Assembly (NCBI GenBank): GCA_030410095.1
Contig: JAUFRC010000001.1
Span: 2,994,501-3,058,500 of the forward strand
Origin: Paracoccus cavernae
Lineage (GTDB): Bacteria > Pseudomonadota > Alphaproteobacteria > Rhodobacterales > Rhodobacteraceae
Reading direction: 5' to 3'
DNA length: 64,000 nucleotides
In this document: positions 16,954 to 28,207 of the stretch, in pieces
Layout: every line of letters begins with the position of its first letter
How positions within the stretch are numbered: the first letter of the stretch is position 1
Made by a program: the position numbers and the translations under genes
Notes under the pieces: generated by a model
Told to the model about the DNA's origin: nothing
What the model saw: the letters and a program-made list of their open reading frames with translations, nothing else
Database searches by the model: none

Positions 16954-17325
16954 ATGCCGACGATCCAACAGCTGATCCGCAAACCGCGGCAGCCCAAAGT
17001 GCAGCGCTCGAAATCGCAGCACCTCCAAGGATGCCCGCAAAAGCGCGGCGTCTGCACGCGTGTGTACACCACCACGCCGAAGAAACCGAACTCCGCTATG
17101 CGTAAGGTCGCGAAAGTGCGCCTGACGAATGGCTTCGAGGTCATCTCCTACATCCCGGGCGAAAAGCACAACCTCCAGGAGCACAGCGTCGTGCTGATCC
17201 GTGGCGGCCGCGTGAAAGACCTTCCGGGTGTCCGTTACCACATCCTCCGGGGTGTTCTGGACACCCAGGGCGTCAAAGATCGTCGTCAGCGTCGTTCGAA
17301 ATACGGCGCGAAGCGTCCGAAGTAA
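16954..17325 (+). CDS. rpsL: 30S ribosomal protein S12
   Basis: S12 lies at the decoding centre and sets translational accuracy. The 123-residue product begins [14 protein letters not shown] and has [16 protein letters not shown] with Lys43, plus the second accuracy loop [13 protein letters not shown]; both are the streptomycin-sensitive forms. The ATG at 16954 is preceded by GACGGGGAA. The 126 upstream codons in frame are rejected because they have no family match. rpsG follows after 12 nt. Confidence 0.97.
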   Translation: MPTIQQLIRKPRQPKVQRSKSQHLQGCPQKRGVCTRVYTTTPKKPNSAMRKVAKVRLTNGFEVISYIPGEKHNLQEHSVVLIRGGRVKDLPGVRYHILRGVLDTQGVKDRRQRRSKYGAKRPK

Positions 17326-17337
17326 GGAGAGGCATAG

Positions 17338-17808
17338 ATGTCACGTCGTCACGCCGCTGAAAAACGCGAAATCCTTCCCGACGCCAAATACGGCGATCGG
17401 GTTCTGACGAAATTCATGAACAACCTGATGGTTGACGGTAAGAAATCGACCGCCGAGCGCATCGTCTACAACGCGCTCGAGCGTGTTGAGGGCAAGCTGA
17501 AGCGCGAGCCGATCGAAGTCTTCCACGAAGCCCTCGACAACGTGAAGCCTTCGGTCGAAGTGCGCTCGCGTCGCGTTGGTGGTGCAACCTACCAGGTTCC
17601 GGTCGAGGTTCGCCCGACCCGTCGCGAGGCTCTGGCCATCCGTTGGCTGATCACCGCTGCGAAAAACCGCAACGAACACACCATGGAAGAGCGTCTGGCT
17701 GGTGAGCTGGCCGATGCCGTCAATGGTCGTGGCACCGCGGTCAAGAAGCGCGAAGACACCCACAAGATGGCCGACGCCAACAAAGCGTTCAGCCATTACC
17801 GCTGGTAA
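17338..17808 (+). CDS. rpsG: 30S ribosomal protein S7
   Basis: S7 nucleates assembly of the 30S head and contacts the E-site tRNA; in other bacteria it represses its own operon. The 156-residue product begins [20 protein letters not shown] and has [19 protein letters not shown] and LAIRWLI. A strong AAGGAGAGG site precedes the ATG. It lies between rpsL and fusA. Confidence 0.98.
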   Translation: MSRRHAAEKREILPDAKYGDRVLTKFMNNLMVDGKKSTAERIVYNALERVEGKLKREPIEVFHEALDNVKPSVEVRSRRVGGATYQVPVEVRPTRREALAIRWLITAAKNRNEHTMEERLAGELADAVNGRGTAVKKREDTHKMADANKAFSHYRW

Positions 17809-17823
17809 TCGAAGGGAACGCTT

Positions 17824-19945
17824 ATGGCACGCGAATATCCGCTAGAACGTTACCGTAACTTCGGGATCATGGCTCACATCGACGCGGGTAAAACCACGAC
17901 GACCGAGCGCATCCTGTTCTATACCGGTAAGAACCACAAAATGGGTGAGACGCACGACGGTGCGTCCACCATGGACTTCATGGAACAGGAAGCAGAGCGC
18001 GGGATCACGATCTCGTCCGCTGCCACCACGACCTTCTGGCAAAAGCACGAGGACACCGAGTTCACGGTGGACCAAGAGCAGCGTCACAAGTTCAACATCA
18101 TCGACACCCCGGCCACGTTGACTTCACGATTGAAGTTGAACGTTCGCTGGCGGTTCTCGATGGTGCGATCTGCCTTCTCGACGGTAACGCCGGCGTTGAA
18201 CCGCAGACCGAAACCGTGTGGCGTCAGGCGGACCGCTATGGCGTGCCGCGGATCGTGTTCGTCAACAAGATGGACAAGATCGGCGCGGACTACTTCAAGT
18301 GCGTCGAGATGATCAAAGACCGCACCGGCGGCACCCCGTGCCCGATCGCTTTGCCGATCGGCGCCGAGGACAAGCTGGAAGGCGCGATCGACCTGATCAA
18401 GATGGAAGAATGGGTCTGGAAGGGCGAGGACGTTGGCGCGTCCTGGGTCCGTCAGCCCATCCGCGAAGAGCTGAAAGATCTGGCCGACGAATGGCGCGGC
18501 AAGATGATCGAGCTCGCCGTCGAAATGGACGACGCGGCCATGGAAGCCTATCTTGAAGGCAACGAGCCCGACGAGGCAACGCTGCGCAAGCTGATCCGCA
18601 AGGGTACGCTCTCGCTGACGTTCTTCCCCGTCATGGCTGGTTCGGCGTTCAAGAACAAAGGTGTCCAGCTGCTGCTGAACGCCGTGATCGACTTCCTGCC
18701 GGCTCCGACCGACGTTCCGGACCTGATGGGCTTCGCCCCTGACGACGAGACCGAAACGCGCAACATCGCGCGCAAGGCTTCGGATTCCGATCCGTTCTCG
18801 GCGCTTGCGTTCAAGATCATGAACGACCCCTTCGTCGGCTCGCTGACCTTCACGCGCATCTATTCGGGCGCGCTGAAAAAGGCGACCAGATGCTGAACGC
18901 CACCAAAGGCAAGCGCGAACGCGTTGGCCGTATGATGGTGATGCACGCGATCAACCGCGAAGAGATCGATGAAGCCTTTGCCGGCGACATCATCGCTCTG
19001 GCAGGTCTGAAAGAAACCACCACGGGTGACACCCTGTGTGATCCGGCCAAGCCGGTGGTTCTCGAAACCATGACCTTCCCCGAGCCGGTGATCGAGATTG
19101 CCGTCGAGCCCAAGTCGAAAGCCGACCAGGAAAAGATGGGCCTCGCCCTTCAGCGCCTGGCAGCAGAAGACCCGTCCTTCCGCGTCGAAACCGATATCAG
19201 ATCGGGCCAGACGATCATGAAGGGCATGGGCGAACTTCACCTCGACATCCTGGTCGACCGCATGAAGCGCGAGTTCAAGGTCGAGGCGAATATCGGTGCG
19301 CCGCAGGTGGCTTATCGCGAGACCATCTCGAACGAAGCCGAGATCGACTATACGCACAAGAAACAGACCGGTGGTACCGGCCAGTTCGCGCGTATCAAGC
19401 TGGTCATCACGCCCACCGAGCCGGGCGAAGGCTACTCGTTCGAGTCGAAAATCGTTGGTGGTGCTGTTCCGAAGGAATACATCCCCGGCGTCGAAAAAGG
19501 CATCAAGTCGGTCATGGACTCCGGTCCGCTGGCAGGCTTCCCGGTTATCGACTTCAAAGTCGCTCTGATCGACGGTGCTTTCCACGATGTCGACTCGTCG
19601 GTTCTCGCCTTCGAAATCGCTGCTCGCGCTGGTATGCGTGAGGGTCTGCGCAAAGCAGGTGCAAAACTGCTCGAGCCGATCATGCGCGTCGAAGTCGTGA
19701 CTCCGGAAGAGTATACCGGTTCGATCATCGGTGACCTCACCAGCCGTCGCGGCATGGTTCGTGGTCAGGACACCCGCGGTAACGCCAACGTCATCGACGC
19801 AATGGTCCCGCTGGCGAACATGTTCGGCTACATCAACAACCTGCGCTCGATGTCCTCGGGCCGTGCAGTGTTCACGATGCAGTTCGACCATTACGATGCC
19901 GTTCCGCAGAACATCTCGGACGAGATCCAGAAGAAATACGCTTAA
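17824..19945 (+). CDS. fusA: Elongation factor G
   Basis: EF-G is the translocation GTPase. G1 is AHIDAGKT (residues 17-24); the switch-II motif DTPGHVDF and the NKMD motif follow. Two bases are missing, at GG 18111-18112 (inside DTPGH) and GG 18881-18882 (ALKKGDQ), and repair gives about 707 residues. One odd site remains: at 19193-19204 the loop normally read as DEES before [13 protein letters not shown] is DIRS. The start is [14 protein letters not shown] with GAAGGGAA upstream. Confidence 0.96.
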
Positions 19946-19952
19946 TCGGTTT

Positions 19953-19976
19953 GGCGGGGCGCACCCCGCCTTTCCC
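19953..19976 (+). promoter_or_regulatory. Hairpin in the fusA-tuf intergenic region
   Basis: GGCGGGG-CGCA-CCCCGCC (19953-19970) is followed by TTTCCC. The stem is strong, but the T tract is short, so it is probably a partial attenuator or mRNA-processing element between fusA and tuf. Confidence 0.6.
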
Positions 19977-20009
19977 TTGCAGATCACGCGAATTTAAGGA
20001 GCCCTGCTT

Positions 20010-21185
20010 ATGGCAAAGGCAAAGTTTGAACGGAACAAACCGCACGTCAACATCGGCACGATCGGCCACGTTGACCACGGCAAGACGACGCTGACGGCTG
20101 CGATCACGCGCTATTTCGGCGATTTCAAAGGCTACGATCAGATCGATAACGCGCCTGAAGAAAAAGCACGCGGCATCACGATCTCGACCACGCACGTCGA
20201 ATACGAGACCGAGTCGCGTCACTATGCGCACGTCGACTGCCCCGGCCACGCCGACTATGTTAAGAACATGATCACCGGCGCGGCTCAGATGGACGGCGCG
20301 ATCCTGGTGGTGAACGCAGCTGACGGCCCGATGCCGCAGACGCGCGAGCACATCCTGCTCGGCCGTCAGGTCGGCATCCCGTTCATGGTCGTCTACATGA
20401 ACAAAGTCGACCAGGTTGACGATCCGGAACTGCTGGAACTCGTCGAGATGGAAATCCGCGAGCTTCTGTCGTCCTACGACTACCCGGGCGACGATATTCC
20501 GATCGTCAAAGGTTCGGCTCTTGCCGCACTCGAAGGCCGCGATCCGGAAATCGGCGAGAACTCGATCAAAGAGCTTCTGGCAGCTGTTGACGCGTACATC
20601 CCGACGCCCGAGCGTGCGGTTGACCTGCCGTTCCTGATGCCGATCGAAGACGTGTTCTCGATCTCGGGCCGTGGTACGGTTGTGACCGGCCGCGTCGAGC
20701 GTGGCGCTGTCAACGTCGGCGACGAACTGGAAATCGTGGGTATCCGCGACACCAAGAAAACGACCTGCACGGGCGTGGAAATGTTCCGCAAACTGCTGGA
20801 TCGCGGGGAAGCCGGCGACAACATCGGCGCGCTGCTGCGCGGCGTTGACCGTGACGGTGTCGAGCGTGGTCAGGTTCTGTGCAAACCGGGTTCGGTCAAG
20901 CCGCACACCCAGTTCGAAGCCGAAGCCTATATCCTCACCAAAGAGGAAGGTGGCCGTCACACGCCGTTCTTCGCGAACTACCGTCCGCAGTTCTACTTCC
21001 GCACCACGGACGTCACCGGTACCGTCAAGCTGCCGGAAGGCACCGAGATGGTCATGCCGGGCGACAACCTGAAGTTCGAAGTCGAACTGATCGCACCGAT
21101 CGCCATGGAAGAGAAACTGCGTTTCGCTATCCGTGAAGGCGGCCGTACGGTCGGCGCAGGCGTCGTCTCGAAAATCATCAAGTGA
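20010..21185 (+). CDS. tuf: Elongation factor Tu
   Basis: EF-Tu delivers aminoacyl-tRNA to the ribosome. The intact 391-residue product has GHVDHGKT (residues 19-26), [12 protein letters not shown] and NKVD motifs, and the three-domain layout ending [25 protein letters not shown] site precedes the ATG by 10 nt. It ends the str operon and is one of the few long genes here without a frameshift. Only one tuf copy lies in the window. Confidence 0.98.
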   Translation: MAKAKFERNKPHVNIGTIGHVDHGKTTLTAAITRYFGDFKGYDQIDNAPEEKARGITISTTHVEYETESRHYAHVDCPGHADYVKNMITGAAQMDGAILVVNAADGPMPQTREHILLGRQVGIPFMVVYMNKVDQVDDPELLELVEMEIRELLSSYDYPGDDIPIVKGSALAALEGRDPEIGENSIKELLAAVDAYIPTPERAVDLPFLMPIEDVFSISGRGTVVTGRVERGAVNVGDELEIVGIRDTKKTTCTGVEMFRKLLDRGEAGDNIGALLRGVDRDGVERGQVLCKPGSVKPHTQFEAEAYILTKEEGGRHTPFFANYRPQFYFRTTDVTGTVKLPEGTEMVMPGDNLKFEVELIAPIAMEEKLRFAIREGGRTVGAGVVSKIIK

Positions 21186-21230
21186 TTGGCGGGGCGGCAA
21201 CGCCCCTACCGGTCCGGTGATACGAAAGAA

Positions 21231-21258
21231 GGTCCGTCCCGAAAGGGGCGGGCCTTTT
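21231..21258 (+). terminator. Intrinsic terminator after tuf
   Basis: GGTCCGTCCC-GAAA-GGGGCGGGCC (with G-U pairs) is followed by TTTTC. A smaller stem GGGGCG-GCAA-CGCCCC lies just upstream at 21191-21206. Together they close the rpsL-tuf unit. Confidence 0.85.
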
Positions 21259-21349
21259 CATTGGCGGCGCTATCATCAGGCCGGCGGCGCCAGCCGGCGC
21301 TGCCCCGGACCCCGGGATATTGCCCGCATGAAAGAGAAGGGGGGGAGGG

Positions 21350-22238
21350 GTGGGCTGGAACGACAAGCTTTTCGACAACCTCGACCAGATTTACTGGACG
21401 CCCAAAATGATCGGTCTTTCGACCGTCAGGGCCGCGCTATCGCCCGACGGGCAGCACTATCTTGTTCCCAAGGAGTTGCTCTCGGGGGACGCTCGCTTTA
21501 TCGGCGCGGGTCGACCGGCGCAGTTTGGAAAAGCGGGCTTTCCGGTAGCGAGGAGCTGCTGAACCAGCTTCTTGAAGTGGCCCTCGCCATCGCGCCGGGC
21601 CGCTTTCTGGAGGAGGCGTTCTTTGCACCTTTGGGGATTTCTCCCGTCGGGTGCATCCGGACGATCGGTCGCGAGGTGCTGGCGCGCCATGCCCGCTATT
21701 CGGCGAACCAGTTCACGCAGCATGACGGCTTTTACATCAGCGAAAATTCGACCGTCATGATGGAGATGAAGCTGGGCGCGCGGACCTCGGTCGAGCAATA
21801 TCTGAAATATGTGATGTTGACCGCGCTTGAGGAGATGACGCATGGTCCGCGACCCCATGCGGGGCTGGTCTATCTCGCGCCGCAATCTGCCGTCGCGGGG
21901 TGCGCAAGGATCTGTACCTCGACGATCCCGAGGCGAGGGCCGCGATCCTGAGCGATCCGCAAGCCCATACCAAGAAGGCAAGGCTGCGGGATCTTTTGGG
22001 CCGGTATCCCGAGGCCTTCCGGTCTGTCGCGAGGCGGATGGGGGTTGCCATCACGACATGGGATGCGTTTTATGACCTTGCCGTCCGTTATCGCGACGAC
22101 GCGCGGGCCACGGGAAACGAGACGCTCGAAAACCTGATGCAGGGGATAATCGCGCAGCTGGAAGCCACACCGGCTTGCGGATTGGGCGCAAGCCACACGC
22201 TTTTCGCCAAATCGGAGCGCACCAGCGACAGCGCTTGA
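21350..22238 (+). CDS. Uncharacterised protein with PD-(D/E)XK-like motif
   Basis: The product is about 296 residues after repair of two -1 shifts (G runs near 21508-21510 and 21896-21899). It starts at GTG (VGWNDKLFDNLDQIYWTPK). I do not recognise the full protein. The middle reads HDGFYISENSTVMMEMKLGA, followed by SVEQYLKYVMLTALEE. An Asp, then a hydrophobic strand carrying E-x-K and a downstream Q-x3-K-Y helix, is the layout of PD-(D/E)XK nuclease-fold proteins. That assignment is inference. It sits alone between the tuf terminator and the S10 operon. Confidence 0.6.
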
Positions 22239-22417
22239 CCTGTCGCCCTATTTCATGCATTTAGCCGCATCGCCGACACTTCTCCGATTCAAGAGATCAT
22301 TGGCTATGTGCGAGGTCGCCAAAAATAAGGGCGGCCTGCATTTTTTACGGTTCGACGCTGGCGGCGCATGGTGTGTTGTCAGCCTCTCAACTGGAACTCC
22401 CCGCAAGAGGGATGACT

Positions 22418-22726
22418 ATGCAAAGCCAGAATATCCGCATCCGGCTGAAGGCATTCGATTACCGCGTTCTGGACGCCAGCACGCAGGAAATCGTGAACAC
22501 TGCCAAGCGCACCGGCGCTCAGGTTCGTGGCCCGATCCCGCTGCCGAACAAAATTGAAAAATTCACTGTTCTGCGCGGCCCCCATATCGACAAAAAATCG
22601 CGTGACCAGTGGGAAATCCGTACCCACAAGCGTCTGCTCGACATCGTCGACCCGACCCCGCAGACCGTTGACGCCCTGATGAAGCTCGACCTCGCCGCCG
22701 GCGTGGACGTCGAGATCAAAGTCTGA
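22418..22726 (+). CDS. rpsJ: 30S ribosomal protein S10 (NusE)
   Basis: S10 is part of the 30S head and, as NusE, of antitermination complexes. The 102-residue product starts [19 protein letters not shown] and has [25 protein letters not shown] precedes the ATG at 22418. It is the first gene of the S10 cluster. The 179-nt gap before it shows no clear promoter or hairpin. Confidence 0.97.
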   Translation: MQSQNIRIRLKAFDYRVLDASTQEIVNTAKRTGAQVRGPIPLPNKIEKFTVLRGPHIDKKSRDQWEIRTHKRLLDIVDPTPQTVDALMKLDLAAGVDVEIKV

Positions 22727-22736
22727 GGAGGTCAAT

Positions 22737-23471
22737 ATGCTGCGGACTGGTGTAATCGCGAAGAAGCTGGGTATGACCCGCCTCTTCCTCGAGGACGGCA
22801 AGCAGGTTCCTGTGACCGTTCTCCAACTCGACAACCTTCAGGTCGTCGCTCAGCGTACCATTGACCGTGACGGTTATGTGGCGCTGCAGCTCGGTGCGGG
22901 CGAGGCGAAAGCCAAGCGCGTGTCCGGCCCGATGCGTGGTCACTTTGCCAAGGCCAATGTCGGCCCGAAGCGCAAGATCGCGGAATTCCGCGTCACCGAA
23001 GACAACCTGGTGGAAGTCGGCGAAGAAATCATCGCTGATCACTACTTTGCAGGTCAGTTCGTCGACATCGCGGGTACCTCGATCGGTAAAGGCTTTGCTG
23101 GTGGTATGAAGCGCCACAACTTCGGTGGTTTGCGCGCTTCGCACGGTGTCTCGGTTTCGCACCGCTCGATCGGTTCGACCGGTCAGTGTCAGGATCCGGG
23201 TAAAGTGTTCAAGGGCAAGAAAATGCCTGGCCACATGGGTGCCGTTCGCGTCACCACCCAGAACCTCCAAGTCGTTCGTACCGATTCCGACCGCGGCCTG
23301 ATCATGGTCAAAGGTTCGGTTCCGGGTTCGAAAGGCGGCTGGGTCACCATCAAGGACGCCGTGAAGAAGCCGCTGGCTGAAAACACGGTCTTCCCGGCTG
23401 CGACGCGTGGTTCGGCTGTTGCCGAAGCTCAAGTCTCTGCTGAAGCCGCTGCGCCGGAAGGAGATAACTGA
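22737..23471 (+). CDS. rplC: 50S ribosomal protein L3
   Basis: L3 is an early assembly protein near the peptidyl-transferase centre. The 244-residue product begins [17 protein letters not shown] and has the family block [20 protein letters not shown]. It carries a C-terminal Ala/Glu-rich tail (about 30 residues), which is common in alphaproteobacteria. GAGGAGGT precedes the ATG. Its stop overlaps the rplD start by one base. Confidence 0.97.
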   Translation: MLRTGVIAKKLGMTRLFLEDGKQVPVTVLQLDNLQVVAQRTIDRDGYVALQLGAGEAKAKRVSGPMRGHFAKANVGPKRKIAEFRVTEDNLVEVGEEIIADHYFAGQFVDIAGTSIGKGFAGGMKRHNFGGLRASHGVSVSHRSIGSTGQCQDPGKVFKGKKMPGHMGAVRVTTQNLQVVRTDSDRGLIMVKGSVPGSKGGWVTIKDAVKKPLAENTVFPAATRGSAVAEAQVSAEAAAPEGDN

Positions 23472-24091
23472 TGAAACTTGATGTGATCAAGCTCGACGCC
23501 GGCAAAGCCGGTGATATCGAACTGAGCGATGACATCTTCGGTCTCGAGCCGCGTGCAGACCTTCTGCACCGCGTCGTCCGCTGGCAGCGCGCTCGCGCCC
23601 AGCAGGGTACGCACTCGACGCTCGGCAAATCGGACGTCAGCTACTCGACCAAGAAGATCTACCGCCAAAAAGGCACCGGTGGCGCACGTCACGGTTCCCG
23701 CAAGGCTCCGATCTTCCGTTCGGGTGGTGTCTACAAGGGCCCGGTCTCGCGTTCGCACGCGTTCGACCTGCCCAAGAAGGTCCGTGCTCTGGGTCTCAAG
23801 CACGCTCTGTCGGCAAAATTTGCTGCAGGCGAGCTGGTGATCGTGGATAGCCTGAACCTCGCAGAAGCCAAAACCTCGGCGGTCGCAAAAGCGGTCAAAG
23901 AGAACGGCTGGAAGCGCGTTCTGGTCATCGACGGTGCCGAAGTGAACCAAGATTTCGCCCGCGCAGCACGCAACATCGAAGGCGTGGATATCCTGCCGTC
24001 GATGGGTGCCAACGTTTATGACATCCTCAAGCGTGACACGCTGGTGATCACGCGCGCTGGTGTCGAAGCTCTGGAGGCTCGCCTGAAATGA
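23471..24091 (+). CDS. rplD: 50S ribosomal protein L4
   Basis: L4 lines the exit tunnel and regulates the S10 operon in enterobacteria. The 206-residue product has [17 protein letters not shown] and the tunnel-loop [14 protein letters not shown], with a C-terminal [13 protein letters not shown]. Start and stop overlap rplC and rplW, which implies translational coupling. No frameshift. Confidence 0.97.
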   Translation: MKLDVIKLDAGKAGDIELSDDIFGLEPRADLLHRVVRWQRARAQQGTHSTLGKSDVSYSTKKIYRQKGTGGARHGSRKAPIFRSGGVYKGPVSRSHAFDLPKKVRALGLKHALSAKFAAGELVIVDSLNLAEAKTSAVAKAVKENGWKRVLVIDGAEVNQDFARAARNIEGVDILPSMGANVYDILKRDTLVITRAGVEALEARLK

Positions 24092-24396
24092 GCAAAGAAA
24101 CCAAAGCTAAACCGGAACACTACGACGTTCTCGTCAAGCCGCTGATCACCGAGAAAGCAACGCTTATCGGTGAAAACAACGGTGTGGTTTTCCAGGTCGC
24201 CAAATCGGCCAACAAGCCGCAGATCAAAGAAGCAGTCGAAACGCTGTTCGGCGTCAAGGTGAAGGCGGTCAACACCACCATCACCAAAGGCAAGACCAAG
24301 CGCTTCAAAGGCCGCCCGGGTGTCCGTTCGGACGTCAAGAAAGCCTATGTCACGCTCGAGGCTGGTAACACCATCGACGTGACCACTGGTCTCTGA
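24088..24396 (+). CDS. rplW: 50S ribosomal protein L23
   Basis: L23 is at the tunnel exit, where it docks trigger factor and SRP. The 102-residue product has [16 protein letters not shown] at the start and [18 protein letters not shown]. It overlaps rplD by four bases (ATGA). Length is normal. Confidence 0.97.
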   Translation: MSKETKAKPEHYDVLVKPLITEKATLIGENNGVVFQVAKSANKPQIKEAVETLFGVKVKAVNTTITKGKTKRFKGRPGVRSDVKKAYVTLEAGNTIDVTTGL

Positions 24397-24412
24397 TAAG
24401 AGCGACAGATCT

Positions 24413-24434
24413 ACGGCCCCCTTACCGGGGCCGT
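24413..24434 (+). promoter_or_regulatory. Hairpin between rplW and rplB
   Basis: ACGGCCCC-CTTACC-GGGGCCGT is a perfect 8-bp stem followed by ACATCTTTTG. It may attenuate or process the mRNA between rplW and rplB, where a 91-nt gap is unusual for this operon. Confidence 0.55.
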
Positions 24435-24487
24435 ACATCTTTTGACGAAACGGACCTACAGGTCCAAAGCAACGGAAGACAGAAAGC

Positions 24488-25323
24488 ATGGCACTCAAGT
24501 CGTATAAACCGACGACGCCTGGCCAGCGTGGGCTGGTTCTGATCGACCGTTCGGAGCTTTGGAAAGGGCGCCCGGTCAAATCCCTCACCGAGGGTTTGAC
24601 CAAGCACGGCGGCCGGAACAATACCGGACGGATCACGATGCGCCGCCAGGGTGGCGGGGCGAAGCGTCTGTATCGCATTGTCGATTTCAAACGTAACAAA
24701 TTCGATATGCCGGCGATCGTCGAGCGGATCGAATATGACCCGAACCGGACCGCGTTCATCGCACTGGTGAAATACGAAGACGGCCAGCTGGCCTATATCC
24801 TTGCTCCGCAGCGCCTTGCCGTTGGTGACCAGGTTGTCGCCGGCGCGAAAGTCGACGTGAAGCCGGGCAACGCGATGCCCTTCTCGGGCATGCCGATCGG
24901 TACGATCGTCCACAACGTCGAGCTGAAAGCCGGCAAAGGTGGCCAGATTGCACGTTCGGCCGGCACCTACGCCCAGTTCGTGGGTCGTGACGGTGGCTAT
25001 GCGCAGATCCGTCTGTCCTCGGGCGAGCTGCGTCTCGTTCGTCAGGAGTGCATGGCGACGGTTGGTGCGGTTTCGAACGCCGACCACTCGAACCAGAACT
25101 TCGGTAAAGCAGGCCGCAACCGTCACAAGGGCATCCGCCCGAGCGTCCGCGGCGTTGCAATGAACCCGATCGACCACCCGCATGGTGGTGGTGAAGGCCG
25201 TACTTCGGGTGGCCGTCACCCGGTTACCCCTGGGGTAAGGGTACCAAAGGTACCAAGACCCGTACGAACAAGACGACGGACAAGTTTATCTTGCGGTCGC
25301 GCAAAGCGAAGAAGGGGCGTTAA
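24488..25323 (+). CDS. rplB: 50S ribosomal protein L2
   Basis: L2 is needed for subunit association and peptidyl transfer. It begins [15 protein letters not shown] and has [20 protein letters not shown]. One C is missing in the run 25227-25230 ([12 protein letters not shown]); after repair the tail reads [17 protein letters not shown] and the frame ends at 25321-25323, about 278 residues. rpsS starts 3 nt later. Confidence 0.96.
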
Positions 25324-25326
25324 CCT

Positions 25327-25605
25327 ATGGCACGTTCTGTTTGGAAAGGCCCTTTTGTTGACGCCTATCTGCTGAAAAAAGCGGAAAAAGCGCGCGATTC
25401 GGGTAAGTCGGATGTGATCAAGATCTGGTCGCGTCGTTCGACGATTCTGCCGCAATTCGTTGGTCTGACCTTCGGGGTCTACAACGGCCACAAGCATATC
25501 CCGGTTACGGTCAGCGAAGAGATGATCGGTCAGAAGTTCGGTGAGTACTCGCCGACGCGGACCTATTATGGTCACGCAGCTGACAAGAAAGCGAAGAGGA
25601 AGTAA
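25327..25605 (+). CDS. rpsS: 30S ribosomal protein S19
   Basis: S19 in the 30S head contacts S13 and the A-site finger. The 92-residue product begins [20 protein letters not shown] and has [20 protein letters not shown]. Intact and in the standard position between rplB and rplV. Confidence 0.98.
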   Translation: MARSVWKGPFVDAYLLKKAEKARDSGKSDVIKIWSRRSTILPQFVGLTFGVYNGHKHIPVTVSEEMIGQKFGEYSPTRTYYGHAADKKAKRK

Positions 25606-25610
25606 TCCCC

Positions 25611-25991
25611 ATGGGTAAGGAACAGAATCCGCGCCGCGTGGCGGATAACGAGGCCTTCGCGAAGATCAAAATGCTTCGCACCTCGCCTCAGAAGCTGAAC
25701 CTGGTTGCAGCAATGATCCGTGGCAAGAAAGTTGAAAAGGCTCTGGCCGATTTGACCTTCTCGAAAAAACGGGTCGCGATCGACGTGAAGAAATGCCTTC
25801 AGTCGGCCATCGCCAACGCTGAAAACAACCACAACCTCGACGTCGACGGTCTCGTCGTCGCCGAAGCTTGGGTCGGCAAGAACCTCGTCATGAAGCGCGG
25901 TCGCCCGCGTGCACGTGGCCGTTATGGCAAGATCATGAAGCCGTTTTCGGAAATCACCATCAAGGTGCGTCAGGTCGAGGAGCAAGCGTAA
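25611..25991 (+). CDS. rplV: 50S ribosomal protein L22
   Basis: L22 has a long beta-hairpin in the exit tunnel, the site of some macrolide-resistance changes. The 126-residue product contains [21 protein letters not shown] and the hairpin [22 protein letters not shown], without insertions. Its stop overlaps the rpsC ATG by one base. Confidence 0.97.
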   Translation: MGKEQNPRRVADNEAFAKIKMLRTSPQKLNLVAAMIRGKKVEKALADLTFSKKRVAIDVKKCLQSAIANAENNHNLDVDGLVVAEAWVGKNLVMKRGRPRARGRYGKIMKPFSEITIKVRQVEEQA

Positions 25992-26706
25992 TGGGTCAGA
26001 AAGTAAACCCGATCGGTATGCGTCTCCAGGTCAACCGCACCTGGGACAGCCGTTGGTATGCGGATGACAAGGACTACGGCAACCTGTTGCTGGAAGACCT
26101 GAAGATCCGTGACTTCATCCACACGGAAGCCAAGCAGGCCGGCATCAGCCGCGTCATCATCGAGCGCCCGCACAAAAAGCACGCGTCACCATTTACGCTG
26201 CTCGTCCGGGTGTCATCATCGGCAAAAAAGGCGCCGATATCGAGACGCTGCGCAAGAAGCTGGCAAACTTCACGGCTTCGGAACTGCACCTGAACATCGT
26301 CGAAGTCCGCAAGCCGGAACTCGACGCGCAGCTGGTCGCAGAATCGATCGCTCAGCAGCTCGAGCGTCGCGTTTCGTTCCGTCGCGCGATGAAGCGCTCG
26401 GTCCAGAACGCAATGCGTATGGGCGCTCTCGGCATTCGTGTGAACGTTGCCGGTCGTCTGGGTGGTGCGGAAATCGCGCGTACCGAATGGTACCGTGAAG
26501 GCCGCGTGCCGCTGCACACGCTTCGCGCCGACATCGACTATGCTTTGTCGGAAGCCATGACTCCCTATGGTATCATCGGGATCAAGGTTTGGATCTTCAA
26601 AGGCGAGATCATGGAACATGATCCGCAGGCCCACGACCGTCGTGCTAACGAAGCACAAGAAGGTCCGGCGCCGCGCGGACCGCGTCGTGACCGCGACGCG
26701 CGCTAA
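25991..26706 (+). CDS. rpsC: 30S ribosomal protein S3
   Basis: S3 lies at the mRNA entry tunnel and has helicase activity with S4. It begins [20 protein letters not shown]. The KH domain includes [17 protein letters not shown] and the C-terminal domain [17 protein letters not shown]. One G is missing near 26179 ([12 protein letters not shown]), and repair gives 238 residues. A charged tail [10 protein letters not shown] closes it. Confidence 0.96.
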
Positions 26707-26719
26707 GGAGTAGAAGCAA

Positions 26720-27133
26720 ATGCTGCAACCGAAACGGACGAAGTTCCGCAAACAGCACAAGGGCCGGATCCACGGCGAAGCCAAAGGCGGCTTCAACCTG
26801 AACTTCGGCTCCTTCGCGCTCAAAGCAACCGAACCGGAGCGTGTCACCGCGCGCCAGATCGAAGCTGCTCGTCGTGCGATCACCCGCCACATGAAGCGCC
26901 AAGGCCGCGTTTGGATCCGTATTTTCCCGGATCTGCCGGTCACCGGTAAGCCCACCGAAGTCCGGATGGGTAAAGGTAAAGGCTCGGTCGACTTTTGGGC
27001 GGCCCGCGTGCACCCCGGTCGCATCATGTTCGAGATCGATGGTGTGAGCGATGAAATCGCTCGTGAAGCACTGCGTCTCGGCGCGATGAAGCTTCCGGTC
27101 CTGACCCGCATCGTCCAGCGCGAAGACTGGTAA
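26720..27133 (+). CDS. rplP: 50S ribosomal protein L16
   Basis: L16 organises the A-site side of the 50S subunit. The 137-residue product begins [16 protein letters not shown] and has [16 protein letters not shown] and [21 protein letters not shown] precedes the ATG. Normally rpmC follows directly; here a terminator and an unrelated gene intervene. Confidence 0.97.
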   Translation: MLQPKRTKFRKQHKGRIHGEAKGGFNLNFGSFALKATEPERVTARQIEAARRAITRHMKRQGRVWIRIFPDLPVTGKPTEVRMGKGKGSVDFWAARVHPGRIMFEIDGVSDEIAREALRLGAMKLPVLTRIVQREDW

Positions 27134-27164
27134 GATCGGGCAGGCGTAAAGCTTGCACATCAAG

Positions 27165-27190
27165 AAGCCCCGCCAATGGCGGGGCTTTTT
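27165..27190 (+). terminator. Intrinsic terminator after rplP, inside the ribosomal cluster
   Basis: A perfect 10-bp stem AAGCCCCGCC-AAT-GGCGGGGCTT runs into TTTTTCTTT. It splits the S10-type operon into an rpsJ-rplP unit and a downstream unit that must use its own promoter or read-through. The 170 nt after it hold nothing else I recognise. Confidence 0.9.
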
Positions 27191-27359
27191 CTTTCGCGCG
27201 CGGCGCATGGCGTGGCCTCATGATCACAGGCCATGCACGAGGCAAAGCGTGGTGGCGCCGCAACATCATTGAGGAATGCGCTGCCTAGCGTACAGCCGGC
27301 TTTGCCGGTGATTCCGCTTTGGCAATACTCGCTCGAGATTAATCGGGAGGGCCTCAGCT

Positions 27360-28207
27360 TTGACACCGACAGCATTTGCACTGCTTTTCTTCGGCGCTCT
27401 GGGCATCGGGGCCCTGATCAGCATCTTCGATGATGATAACGACAACGCCGGAGTGGATACCGCGACGCCGCAGCCGCCGAATGAAGGTGGCGAAGGTGAC
27501 GATGTCATCGACCACTATGATCCAAGCGCGGACGAAGACGGGACACTTGGCACACGAGGCGGTGATGATCTTGTCGCGGTGGATGACCTGAACGACGTCA
27601 TGGTTGATCTCGGCGCGGGAGACGACAGCCTCGAAGGCGGCAACTATCACGATGTGACGATCACGGCCGGTGAGGGTGATGACCTCGTGACACTGGAAGG
27701 TGGCGAGGAGGTTGCCATCGGCACCGGTACCGGCAACGACACGGTCCTGCTTACCGATCCCGGCCACGGTCTCGGTGTAGATCTTGGCGAAGATGACGAT
27801 CATATCCTTATCACCGGTGCGACACCCAGCGCCGATTACACCGGATCCGACGTGCGTTGGCTCACGGGCGGAGAGGGAACGATCGCTTCGAGTTCGTGCT
27901 TCGCCCCAATTCCGACGGTGCGCCTTTCGAGGACCCGATGACCATGGGGCATCCGCATGCGGCCATCATTTCGGACTTCACCAGCGGCAGCGACCGCCTG
28001 ATCGTCGATCCGAGCACCTTGGCCGGCGACGCCCTCTATACGGGCTACGAGATCACTTCGGCTGCAGGCACAGGCTATCTGGAAATCGTCTTCCGCTACA
28101 CGCATCCCGATCATCCAACGGGACTGGCGGTTTCGGTCGCTCTGGTTGGACGGGGGCCAAGCGGGTTCCAGGAAAGCGATATCGAGATCGTGGGGCGTGC
28201 GGTCTAG
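27360..28207 (+). CDS. Membrane-anchored RTX-like acidic protein
   Basis: The product is about 282 residues, beginning at TTG with GGGAGG upstream. It has one N-terminal hydrophobic segment (FALLFFGALGIGALISIF, residues 6-23), then a very acidic region with imperfect RTX-like calcium-binding repeats (GGDDLVAVDDLND, GAGDDSLEGG, GEGDDLVTLEGG, GTGNDTVLL, GGEGNDRFEF). One G is missing in 27875-27877. It matches in architecture the protein at 49971-50899. It is unrelated to its ribosomal neighbours. A role as an anchored extracytoplasmic Ca-binding protein is inferred. Confidence 0.75.
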
